From an uncultured Polymorphobacter sp. (GTDB lineage Bacteria; Pseudomonadota; Alphaproteobacteria; Sphingomonadales; Sphingomonadaceae), in NCBI GenBank assembly GCA_937871645.1, contig CALMPZ010000404.1, positions 1 through 5,308 on the forward strand: DNA of 5,308 bases, written 5' to 3'. This document shows positions 1 to 5,308 of this stretch, in pieces. Made by a program: the position numbers and the translations under genes. How positions within the stretch are numbered: position 1 is the first letter of the stretch; the number at the start of each line of letters is the position of its first letter. A model generated the notes under the pieces. It made no database searches. It was not told the origin of the DNA and saw nothing but the letters and a program-made list of their open reading frames with translations.

Positions 1-1380
1 TCGATTTACGATAATGCCGGCAATTTCATCAACCCGTCGCAGCACACCGAAGGCCGCGACAATTTCAACAAGCAGAGCCACGAACTGCGCATCGCGTCGG
101 ACACGGCCAACCGTTTCCGCTTTGTCGCCGGCCTGTTCTATCAGGTTCAGAACCACCATATTTTCCAGAACTATGTGATTCCGAACCTCAACGACGGGGC
201 GTCGATCACCGGCTATCCGGGGACGATCTGGCTGACCAACCAGCAGCGTCAGGACAAGGACTATGCGGTTTTCGGCGAAGCGACGTTTGACATCCTGCCG
301 ACGCTGACGGTCACGGCGGGCGGGCGCTACTACAAGTTCGACAATTCGCTGGTCGGCTTCTACGGGTTGAAATCGGGCGAACGTCGCTGCTTGCCCGGCC
401 AGCAGCCGCATGTCGACGGCCTGCCGATCGTCAATGGTGCCCCCTGCGTCCGGCTCAACAAGACAGTCGAGGACACTGGCTTCCTGCCCAAGCTCAACCT
501 GACGTGGAACTTCAGCCCCGAAGGTCTGGTCTATGCGACCTATTCGAAGGGCTACCGGCCGGGCGGCGTCAACCGCAACGGCAACCTCGGGCCGTATGAC
601 GCCGACTTCCTGACCAACTATGAACTCGGCTGGAAAACCAGCTGGATGGACAACCGGCTGCGCTTCAACGGGGCGTTCTTCTATGAAACCTGGAACGACT
701 TCCAGCTATCGTTCCTCGGCCAGAACAGCCTGACCGTCATCCAGAACGCCGGCAATGCCGACGTCATGGGTGTCGAGGCCGATATCAGCTGGGCGGTCAC
801 CGAAGGGCTGACGATCAACGCCTCGGCGACCTATCTCAACGCCGAACTTACCAGTAACTATTGCGAATATTCGAACCCCGACAATAATTGTGCGTTGCCC
901 GGACCGGGGGGCGAGACCAACCAGATACTCGCACCCGAAGGCACCTCGCTGCCCGTCACGCCCGAGTTCAAGGCGGCGGGCACCGCGCGCTACCAGTGGA
1001 TGGCGGGCGACTTCGATGCGCATCTCCAGGGCACGCTGACCTATCAGTCGGCGTTCTACAGCGCACTGCGCACGACGAGCTACGATGACGATATCACCCC
1101 GATCACGCCCAGCGGCCGCGCACTGTTCGGCAAGTCGCCCGGCTACGCCGCGGTCAATTTCACCGCCGGTATCGCGCGCGGCAACTGGGCGATCGAGCTG
1201 TGGGGCAAGAACCTGTTCGACGTGCTCGGCAACTCGTCGCGCTACACGTCGTGCACGACCAAGGTCTGCGCCGGCAACTACTACGGCACGCAGATCAACG
1301 GCGTTACCGCGCCCGGCATCGTCTACACCGTGCCGATCACGCCGCGCCAGATCGGCCTGCAGTTCACGCAGCGCTTCTAG
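1..1380 (+). CDS. TonB-dependent outer-membrane receptor, C-terminal part (5' end outside window)
   Basis: The frame is open from base 1 to the TAG at 1378-1380, giving 459 residues. The GTG at 175 is an internal valine codon, not a start, because the frame continues upstream with beta-barrel sequence (for example SHELRIAS and RFVAGLFYQ). The visible part is a TonB-dependent receptor barrel (PF00593 type): alternating aromatic/polar strands, YATYSKGYRPGG near residues 178-189, NYELGWKTSW near 206-215, GVEADISW near 257-264, LWGKNLFD near 400-407, and a C-terminal strand ending in phenylalanine (IGLQFTQRF), the usual barrel-assembly signal. The N-terminal plug and TonB box lie outside the window. 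Family role: energy-dependent uptake of siderophores, vitamins, glycans or other bulky ligands through the outer membrane using TonB/ExbB/ExbD. The ligand cannot be told. Six cysteines (130/149, 288/297, 418/423) fall as close pairs in probable extracellular loops. Sphingomonads usually carry many such receptors. Confidence 0.95.
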   Translation, partial: SIYDNAGNFINPSQHTEGRDNFNKQSHELRIASDTANRFRFVAGLFYQVQNHHIFQNYVIPNLNDGASITGYPGTIWLTNQQRQDKDYAVFGEATFDILPTLTVTAGGRYYKFDNSLVGFYGLKSGERRCLPGQQPHVDGLPIVNGAPCVRLNKTVEDTGFLPKLNLTWNFSPEGLVYATYSKGYRPGGVNRNGNLGPYDADFLTNYELGWKTSWMDNRLRFNGAFFYETWNDFQLSFLGQNSLTVIQNAGNADVMGVEADISWAVTEGLTINASATYLNAELTSNYCEYSNPDNNCALPGPGGETNQILAPEGTSLPVTPEFKAAGTARYQWMAGDFDAHLQGTLTYQSAFYSALRTTSYDDDITPITPSGRALFGKSPGYAAVNFTAGIARGNWAIELWGKNLFDVLGNSSRYTSCTTKVCAGNYYGTQINGVTAPGIVYTVPITPRQIGLQFTQRF

Positions 1381-1389
1381 GACACGGCG

Positions 1390-1407
1390 GGCGCCGCTCA
1401 CGGCGCC
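1390..1407. other. Small GC-rich hairpin after the receptor gene
   Basis: A perfect 7-bp stem, GGCGCCG (1390-1396) with CGGCGCC (1401-1407), closes a 4-base loop, CTCA. It begins 9 bases after the receptor stop codon and 12 bases before the larger terminator stem. No T-run follows, so it is unlikely to be an intrinsic terminator by itself. It may protect the mRNA 3' end or help pausing. In GC-rich DNA a stem this short can arise by chance. Confidence 0.4.
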
Positions 1408-1419
1408 AGCGAAAAAGCG

Positions 1420-1460
1420 GGGCCATATTGCATTTGCGTGCAATATGGCCCTTCTTCGTT
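1420..1460 (+). terminator. Probable intrinsic terminator of the receptor gene
   Basis: A 13-bp perfect stem pairs 1420-1432 (GGGCCATATTGCA) with 1439-1451 (TGCAATATGGCCC) around a 6-base loop (TTTGCG). On the plus strand it is followed by the moderately T-rich CTTCTTCGTT. On the other side is an A-run (1412-1416), so the minus-strand transcript would have a better U-run after the stem. The structure could therefore stop transcription in both directions, although no minus-strand gene ends here. It lies 39 bases after the receptor stop and separates that gene from the permease. The AT-rich middle of the stem stands out in this GC-rich sequence, which argues against chance. Confidence 0.75.
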
Positions 1461-1477
1461 GGGGCGCACGGCGACAC

Positions 1478-1483
1478 GGGGGA
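1478..1483 (+). promoter_or_regulatory. Shine-Dalgarno-like site for the ATG at 1491
   Basis: GGGGGA sits 7 bases before the ATG at 1491, good spacing for a ribosome site. That ATG opens a frame that stops after 10 codons, while the permease frame starts only at TTG 1520, which has no comparable purine-rich site just upstream. The site therefore suggests that ribosomes load at 1491 and reach the permease by coupling, or that the annotated start region contains a frameshift. Confidence 0.5.
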
Positions 1484-1490
1484 TAGCAAC

Positions 1491-1523
1491 ATGGCGAAGC
1501 GTTTTCAGGCCAGCGGCAGTTGA
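1491..1523 (+). CDS. 10-codon upstream ORF overlapping the permease start
   Basis: ATG at 1491 encodes MAKRFQASGS and stops at TGA 1521-1523. The stop overlaps the TTG at 1520-1522 that opens the permease frame, in a TTGA arrangement typical of stop/start coupling. The peptide has no recognisable domain. It may be a leader ORF that delivers ribosomes to the permease start. It may instead be the true permease N-terminus thrown out of frame: one extra base between 1493 and about 1518 would join it directly to the permease. The four-T run at 1502-1505 is a possible error or slippage point. I cannot tell these apart from one sequence. Confidence 0.35.
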   Translation: MAKRFQASGS

Positions 1524-2833
1524 CCGGCACCGCCGCGCACAAGAAGCTCGGGCCGTGGATGAGCCTGTCGATGGTCATGGGCATCATGATCGGGTCGGGG
1601 GTATTCCTGCTGCCCGCCGCACTCGCGCCGTTCGGCTGGAACGCCGTCGTCGGCTGGGCACTGACCATCATCGGCACCATGACCATCGTCCTGATGCTGG
1701 TGCGGCTGACACGGCATCTGCCCGAAGCCGATGGCCCGCACGGCTTTGTCGGCACGGCGTTCGGTCCACTGCCGGCGTTTCTGGTGACCTGGAGCCAATG
1801 GGTGGCAACCGTTGTCGCCAACGCCGCCGTGTCGACCGCCGCAGTCAGCTATCTCAGCATGTTCGCGCCGGGCATCGACGCCGTGCCGGGGCTGCCGGCG
1901 CTGCTGTCGATTGGCGTGGTGTGGGGCGTGACATTGGTCAATCTACGCGGCGCGCATGCCGCCGGCGGCTTCCAGATCGTTACCACCATCCTGAAACTGA
2001 CGCCGCTGATTGCCGCCATCGGCATCACGCTGTGTGTGACCGGCGCGACCAAAGGCGCCGCACTCGCGCCGCTGCCGGCGGAAGGGTTTTCGGCGTCGGC
2101 CATCACCGCCTCCGCCGCGCTGACGCTGTGGGCGATGCTCGGCTTCGAATCGGCATCGTTCGCGTCGGCACAGGTCGACAACCCGTCGCAGACGCTGCCG
2201 CGCGCGCTGATCTGGGGCACCGCACTCACCGGCCTCATCTACATCATCGCCTGCTCGGGCATCGCGCTGCTGATGCCCGCCGATGTCGCCGCCGCCAGCC
2301 ACGCGCCGTTCGCCGATTTCATCGCGCAATATTGGGGCCACGGCCCGGCGCTGACCGTCGCCATCTTCGCCGCCATCAGCGGCATCGGCTGCCTTAACGG
2401 GCTGTCGCTGTCGAACGGCGCGCTGGTCGTCAGCGTCGCGCGCGCCGGCGCGGTGCCGGCGTGGTTCGGCGGCGTCACCAGCCACGGCACCCCCGTCCGC
2501 GCGCTGCTGTTCAACGCCGCGCTGACCACCATCCTGCTGCTGCTCAATTCCAGCCGCACCATGACTGACCTGTTCGTCTATCTGGCGCTGCTGTCGACGT
2601 CATCGACGCTGTTCGTCTACCTCGGCGTCACCACCTCGGCACTGCGGCTGCGCATCGGCGGCATTATCGGCCTTTTCGCGCTGGGTTATGTGTTCTGGAC
2701 GCTGTGGGGTGCCGGCGTGCAGGCCACCGGCTGGAGCACCGTGCTGCTGATCGCCGGCGCGCCGGTGTTCTGGCTGATGCGGCGGGCGACGCGGTTAAGA
2801 TTAAGAGCCTCCGGCGGGCAGGCCAGCCTTTAA
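1520..2833 (+). CDS. APC-superfamily amino acid/polyamine permease
   Basis: This is a 437-residue inner-membrane transporter with about 12 hydrophobic segments, the normal size for the basic amino acid/polyamine antiporter family (AdiC, PotE and relatives). The hallmark TM1 unwound motif is present (MIGSGVFLLPA, residues 23-33, with GSG at 25-27). TM6 carries LTLWAMLGFESAS (201-213). From memory of E. coli AdiC, Trp204 and Glu210 match AdiC Trp202 and Glu208 (substrate binding and gating). The AdiC substrate-stacking Trp293 position seems to be Leu295 here (GCLNGLSLSN), so the ligand may not be arginine. The start is uncertain. A stop at 1484 limits the frame, TTG 1520 is the first plausible start and keeps the family-like KKLGPW lead-in. 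ATG 1559 is the next choice but would remove that lead-in. The last 10 residues and the stop are encoded inside or beside an inverted-repeat element. Substrate and direction (uniport, symport or exchange) are unknown. Confidence 0.88.
   Translation: MTGTAAHKKLGPWMSLSMVMGIMIGSGVFLLPAALAPFGWNAVVGWALTIIGTMTIVLMLVRLTRHLPEADGPHGFVGTAFGPLPAFLVTWSQWVATVVANAAVSTAAVSYLSMFAPGIDAVPGLPALLSIGVVWGVTLVNLRGAHAAGGFQIVTTILKLTPLIAAIGITLCVTGATKGAALAPLPAEGFSASAITASAALTLWAMLGFESASFASAQVDNPSQTLPRALIWGTALTGLIYIIACSGIALLMPADVAAASHAPFADFIAQYWGHGPALTVAIFAAISGIGCLNGLSLSNGALVVSVARAGAVPAWFGGVTSHGTPVRALLFNAALTTILLLLNSSRTMTDLFVYLALLSTSSTLFVYLGVTTSALRLRIGGIIGLFALGYVFWTLWGAGVQATGWSTVLLIAGAPVFWLMRRATRLRLRASGGQASL
2802..2824 (+). 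repeat. Left outer arm (23 bp), inside the permease 3' end
   Basis: This arm starts TAAGAGCCTCCGG and is the exact reverse complement of 2983-3005. The permease reads through it in a frame that avoids its TAA, giving the tail residues RASGGQA. The tandem TTAAGATTAAGA (2795-2806), just before and into the arm, supplies TTA and AGA codons that are rare in the rest of this GC-rich gene. Confidence 0.8.
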
Positions 2834-2870
2834 CAAGAGTGGCCGCCTGCACCCATTTGAAGAATGCCAC

Positions 2871-2956
2871 CGTCATCCCGGCGAAGGCCGGGACCCAGTT
2901 GCCTTCAAACGCACTGACGGAAAGAAAGCTGGGTCCCGGCCTTCGCCGGGATGACG
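2871..2956. repeat. Inverted pair of REP-like palindromic units
   Basis: Each 28-bp unit contains its own hairpin. In the left copy TCCCGGC (2876-2882) pairs with GCCGGGA (2887-2893) around GAAG. In the right copy TCCCGGC (2934-2940) pairs with GCCGGGA (2945-2951) around CTTC. The two units are perfect reverse complements (2871-2898 and 2929-2956), a BIME-like arrangement around a 30-base spacer. From memory, units starting CGTCATCCCGGCGAAGGC occur very often between genes of sphingomonads and related alphaproteobacteria. They probably contribute to mRNA 3'-end formation or stability. No RAYT-type transposase gene is visible here. Confidence 0.8.
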
Positions 2957-2972
2957 AAGAAAATGATCGGGT

Positions 2973-2989
2973 GCAGGCCTCAGGCCTGC
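2973..2989. repeat. 17-base palindrome at the right arm junction
   Basis: GCAGGCCT (2973-2980), one central C, and AGGCCTGC (2982-2989) form a near-perfect palindrome. It lies where the 10-bp and 23-bp right arm blocks nearly touch. The left half of the element lacks this palindrome because 20 bases separate the same blocks there. It could be a remnant of how the right half lost spacer sequence, or just overlap of two GC-rich blocks. Confidence 0.5.
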
Positions 2990-3005
2990 CCGCCGGAGGC
3001 TCTTA
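2983..3005 (-). repeat. Right outer arm (23 bp), ending on the oxidoreductase stop codon
   Basis: This arm is the exact reverse complement of 2802-2824. Read on the minus strand it begins TAAGAGCC, and its first three bases are the TAA that ends the oxidoreductase gene after FRRWK. The gene thus stops at the exact edge of the repeat. Confidence 0.8.
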
Positions 3006-4607
3006 CTTCCAGCGCCGGAACTTCCCCGTGAACGACGCATCCGCCAGCATCTCGTGCGCCGCATTGTGTCCCGGCGCGCCGGTCACGCCGCCGCCCGGAT
3101 GTGTGCCGGCGCCGCACATGTACAAGTTCTCGATCGGCCCGCGGTAGTTGCCGTGGCCGAGCAGCGGACGCGCGGCCCAGAGCTGGTCGGTGCTCATGTT
3201 GCCGTGCATGATGTCGCCGCCGATCAGCCCGAACTTGGTTTCGAGATCGTGCGGGCTGAGCATCATCGTGCCGAGCACCGAGGCCTTGAACCCCGGCGCG
3301 TGCAGTTCGACGGTGTCGAGGATGCACTGGGCAGCGGCTTCGCGCTCATTGTCCCAGTGGCGGCCATCAGGCAGCACCGGCGCAAACTGCTGGCAGAACA
3401 GGCTGGCGACGTGTTGCCCCTGGGGGGCGAGCGAATCGTCGACGATCGACGGGATCAGCATTTCAACGATCGGCGCCTTCGACCAGCCGAACTTGCGCGC
3501 ATCGGTGAACGCCGCGTCCATATAGTCGAGCGTCGGCGCGAGGATGATGCCGCTTTGCAGATGGTCGCCGGGTTCGGGCAGGCAAGTGAAGCGCGGTAGT
3601 TCGCTGAGCGCGACGTTCATCCGGAAGGTGCCCGAGCCGCATTTGAACCCCTTGATGCGGCGGTGGAATTCGGGGCTGAGGTCTTCCACTGCGACAAGCT
3701 GCTGATAGAGTAGCCGCGGGTTGACGTTGGCGGCGACGCGCTTGCCGCGCACTTCGCTGCCATCGACCAGCCGCACGCCGACCGCCTTGCCGTTTTCGAC
3801 GATCAGTCGCGCGACGGCGGCGTCGGTCGAAATCTCGACGCCGGCTTCCTCGCACGCGGCGCGCATGCGCTGGGTGATGCCGCCCATGCCGCCAACGGCA
3901 TGGCCCCAGGCGCCCTTCTTGCCGTTGACCTCGCCGAAGACGTGGTGGAGCAGCACATAGGCGCTGCCCGGCGTATCGGGGCTGGCATAGTTGCCGACCA
4001 CCGCGTCGAAGCCGAACGCTGCCTTGACGGCTTCGCTTTCGAACCAGCCGTTCAGGAAGTCGCGCGCCGACTTGGTGAACAGGTCGAGCACGTCGCGCGC
4101 GTCTTCGACCGACAGTTGCGCGAAACGCTTGCCCTGCACCGCCGCCGCGAGCAACGAGCGCAGCCCGCCGCCAAGGTTCGGCGGCGCCTTCATCGCCAGG
4201 TCGCGCAGCAGGTCGGCAACGCGTTCGAGCGCGTCATAATAGGCCGGCAGCACATCGGCGTCATGGTTCGAGAATTTGCGGAATTCGGCCTGTGTCGCCT
4301 CGAGCCCGCCACCGAGTTTGAGATACCCGCCGTCAGCCTGCGGCAGGAAGTTCGAAATCGGCCGCTCGATGATGCGCAAGCCCCGTTCGGCGAGCTTCAT
4401 GTCGGCGATGACCTTGGGGTTGAGCAAGCTGACCGTGTAGCTCGCCACCGAATTGCGGAAACCGGGGTGGAACTCCTCGGTCACTGCGGCGCCGCCGACG
4501 ATGCCGCGGCGTTCGAGCACGCGGACCTTCATCCCCGAACGCGCGAGGTAGAAGGCGCAGGTCAGCCCGTTGTGGCCGCCGCCGATGATGAGGGCGTCGT
4601 AGGTCAT
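3003..4607 (-). CDS. FAD-dependent oxidoreductase, CrtI/PYROXD2-like (COG1233)
   Basis: The product has 534 residues, a normal length for this family. The N-terminus holds the dinucleotide-binding fold: ALIIGGGHNGLTCAFYLARS with GGGHNG at 9-14, the ribose-binding Glu32 in VLERR, and the GG of IVGGAAV at 38-39. GGMGGITQRM (239-248) is followed by a second strand/helix unit and VRLVDGSEVRGKRVAANVNP (278-297). The C-terminal FAD motif is MCGAGTHPGGGVTGAPGHNA (497-516). This set is typical of phytoene-desaturase-related flavoproteins, especially the PYROXD2-like branch. Such enzymes dehydrogenate or isomerise hydrophobic or aromatic compounds, but the substrate is unknown. There is no carotenoid gene nearby, so calling it a phytoene desaturase would be unsafe. 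ATG 4607 is chosen over TTG 4619 because GGAG lies 6 bases before it and because it forms ATGA with the stop of the upstream oxygenase gene, indicating an operon. Its stop is the tip of the inverted repeat. Confidence 0.9.
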   Translation of the reverse strand: MTYDALIIGGGHNGLTCAFYLARSGMKVRVLERRGIVGGAAVTEEFHPGFRNSVASYTVSLLNPKVIADMKLAERGLRIIERPISNFLPQADGGYLKLGGGLEATQAEFRKFSNHDADVLPAYYDALERVADLLRDLAMKAPPNLGGGLRSLLAAAVQGKRFAQLSVEDARDVLDLFTKSARDFLNGWFESEAVKAAFGFDAVVGNYASPDTPGSAYVLLHHVFGEVNGKKGAWGHAVGGMGGITQRMRAACEEAGVEISTDAAVARLIVENGKAVGVRLVDGSEVRGKRVAANVNPRLLYQQLVAVEDLSPEFHRRIKGFKCGSGTFRMNVALSELPRFTCLPEPGDHLQSGIILAPTLDYMDAAFTDARKFGWSKAPIVEMLIPSIVDDSLAPQGQHVASLFCQQFAPVLPDGRHWDNEREAAAQCILDTVELHAPGFKASVLGTMMLSPHDLETKFGLIGGDIMHGNMSTDQLWAARPLLGHGNYRGPIENLYMCGAGTHPGGGVTGAPGHNAAHEMLADASFTGKFRRWK

Positions 4608-5308
4608 TTGCGGCTCCAACCGGGTGCGGGCGCGCGGTCGAGCCGCGCTTCGGGGATGACGTTGCGCATACGGCGCGCGAACGATTTGAGGCAGACCTCG
4701 GACTCGCCGAGCGGTCCGCTGGTGTAGTAGCGCGACGCCATGCCGGCCTGCACGCGGCTGATCAGCGCGGTGTCTTCGGCATTGACCTGGCGGTTGATGC
4801 GCCAGTTGAGGTAGCGCACCGCCTTCATTTCGCGGCGGTCATCGGGAATGGCGTAGGACATCTCGCGGATCAGCGTGGTCGTCGGCGTCAGCGGCAGCCA
4901 CTGCATGAAATCGACCTGGTCGGGGTAGATGTCGAACGCGATGTTGGGCCACAGCTTGAAATACAGCCACAGATCCTGATGGCTTTCGGGCAGGTGGTCG
5001 ACGCGCGGCAGCAGCCGGTGATAGGCGTGCTCGGACAGGCTGGAACGCGGTTCGTCGTGGAGGTGACCGCGCAGCCGGTCGACGTGTTCGCCGGCCTCGA
5101 TGATGTAATTGTGCCCGAACAGCGACTTGAGCCCCGGATGCGCGAACGGCACGTGCAGCGCGTCCGAATAATTGTCGCCGACGTTCTTCCAGTTGACGGC
5201 GCGCGGCCGCAGCGTCGGCTTGCCGAAGCGGCGCAGGTCGTCGAAGCGGTAGGGCGCGATTTCGGCGTCGTGCGGCGCCATCATCGCGGCGACCGACGGG
5301 CCGCCATC
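4604..5308 (-). CDS. Rieske ring-hydroxylating oxygenase alpha subunit, catalytic C-terminal part (5' end outside window)
   Basis: The frame is open from the right edge to TGA at 4606-4604, giving 234 residues. The ATG at 5284 is internal, because the reading frame continues upstream as DGGPSVAA. The Rieske [2Fe-2S] domain would lie beyond the window, while the mononuclear-iron catalytic domain is visible. NWKNVGDNYSDALHVPFAHP contains D-x2-H-x4-H: Asp49, His52 and His57 match, from memory, naphthalene dioxygenase Asp205, His208 and His213. The third iron ligand is probably Asp179 in NAEDTALISRVQ, followed by the usual RYYTSGPL region. All expected metal ligands are present, so the part seen looks functional. 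Family role: O2-dependent hydroxylation, demethylation or ring cleavage, with electrons from a separate reductase or ferredoxin. Neither partner is seen here. The next gene overlaps its stop by 4 bases (ATGA). The substrate cannot be assigned. Confidence 0.92.
   Translation of the reverse strand, partial: DGGPSVAAMMAPHDAEIAPYRFDDLRRFGKPTLRPRAVNWKNVGDNYSDALHVPFAHPGLKSLFGHNYIIEAGEHVDRLRGHLHDEPRSSLSEHAYHRLLPRVDHLPESHQDLWLYFKLWPNIAFDIYPDQVDFMQWLPLTPTTTLIREMSYAIPDDRREMKAVRYLNWRINRQVNAEDTALISRVQAGMASRYYTSGPLGESEVCLKSFARRMRNVIPEARLDRAPAPGWSRK
4614..4617 (-). promoter_or_regulatory. Ribosome site that fixes the oxidoreductase start at 4607
   Basis: On the minus strand GGAG is followed by 6 bases (CCGCAA) and then ATG at 4607. 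It lies inside the last codons of the oxygenase gene. It supports the ATG over the TTG at 4619, which would overlap this site, and fits translational coupling of the two genes. Confidence 0.7.

Larger units (their letters stand above)
2802..3005. repeat. Nested compound inverted repeat at a convergent gene junction
   Basis: Three perfect arm pairs occur in the same order from both ends: 23 bp (2802-2824 with 2983-3005), 10 bp (2845-2854 with 2969-2978) and 28 bp (2871-2898 with 2929-2956). The spacers differ between the halves: 20 and 16 bases on the left, 4 and 12 on the right. The centre is 30 unpaired bases (2899-2928). The two halves thus look like inverted copies of one three-block unit with diverged or rearranged spacers. 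The element covers the permease stop codon, and its right tip is the stop codon of the opposing oxidoreductase gene. In RNA from either strand it could fold into a long interrupted hairpin, so it may act as a two-way transcription barrier. It contains no ORF for a transposase, so if mobile it would be non-autonomous. No target-site duplication is evident. Confidence 0.85.

Noticed and set aside
706..1821. Long minus-strand open frame (371 codons) opposite the receptor end and permease start
   Set aside because: It spans two clear plus-strand features and the terminator hairpin, is rich in Arg, Ala and Gly as expected for an antisense frame of GC-rich coding DNA, and shows no domain.
1438..2397. 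Plus-strand open frame of 319 codons overlapping the permease
   Set aside because: It is Arg/His-rich and low in hydrophobic residues. The overlapping frame encodes a well-formed membrane transporter with family motifs, so this is a shadow.
1943..2485. Minus-strand open frame of 180 codons inside the permease
   Set aside because: It is mostly Arg, Gly, Ala and Asp with no fold-like pattern, an antisense by-product of the permease codon pattern.
2871..2956. Inverted units considered as a CRISPR or attachment site
   Set aside because: There are only two copies, in inverted orientation, each with its own hairpin and one spacer. There are no direct repeats, cas genes or integrase nearby.
2802..3005. 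Compound inverted repeat considered as an intact insertion sequence or MITE
   Set aside because: The arms resemble terminal inverted repeats, but no target-site duplication is visible at the ends and there is no transposase. I kept it as a repeat rather than a mobile element.
2704..3147. Plus-strand open frame of 147 codons across the inverted repeat
   Set aside because: It is built from the permease 3' end in another frame, both REP-like arms and the antisense of the oxidoreductase end. There is no independent start signal or domain.
3003..4607. Naming the flavoenzyme crtI (phytoene desaturase)
   Set aside because: It shares the superfamily motifs, but no carotenoid genes are present, and the sequence and neighbour fit the PYROXD2-like branch better.
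3900..4727. Plus-strand open frame of 275 codons opposite the oxidoreductase
   Set aside because: The minus strand here encodes the FAD-binding half of a recognisable enzyme. The plus frame has no ribosome site or domain and crosses the operon overlap.

Overview
The window looks like chromosomal DNA from an alphaproteobacterium, most likely a sphingomonad. The evidence is a high-GC, tightly packed gene layout, a TonB-dependent receptor, a Rieske-oxygenase operon, and an inverted pair of palindromic units of the CATCCCGGCGAAGGCCGGGA kind, which I remember as common between sphingomonad genes. The taxonomic call is inference, since there is no rRNA or other marker gene here.

Layout: (1) 1-1380, plus strand: the C-terminal 459 residues of a TonB-dependent outer-membrane receptor, cut by the left edge. 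(2) 1381-1490: a short gap holding two hairpins, the second a likely intrinsic terminator, then a Shine-Dalgarno-like run. (3) 1491-2833, plus strand: a 10-codon ORF with a good ribosome site, overlapping the TTG start of a 437-residue APC-superfamily amino acid/polyamine permease. (4) 2802-3005: a 204-bp compound inverted repeat at the convergent junction, with three perfect arm pairs (23, 10 and 28 bp) in nested order. It contains the last 10 codons and stop of the permease and supplies the stop of the opposing gene. (5) 3003-4607, minus strand: an FAD-dependent oxidoreductase of the CrtI/PYROXD2-like family (COG1233). (6) 4604-5308, minus strand: the catalytic C-terminal part of a Rieske-type ring-hydroxylating oxygenase alpha subunit, cut by the right edge.

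How the genes work together: the oxygenase and flavoenzyme form one minus-strand transcription unit with an ATGA stop/start overlap, so they are probably translationally coupled and act in one oxidative catabolic or tailoring pathway. The substrate cannot be read from the sequence. The receptor and permease point the same way but a terminator lies between them, so they are probably separate units. A common role in uptake across outer and inner membranes is possible but unproven.

Most of the window is ordinary metabolic and transport content. I see no defence system, CRISPR array, tRNA, rRNA, transposase gene or clear new system. The parts most worth checking are the nested repeat that forms both gene ends, the unusual permease start, and the oxygenase-flavoenzyme coupling.
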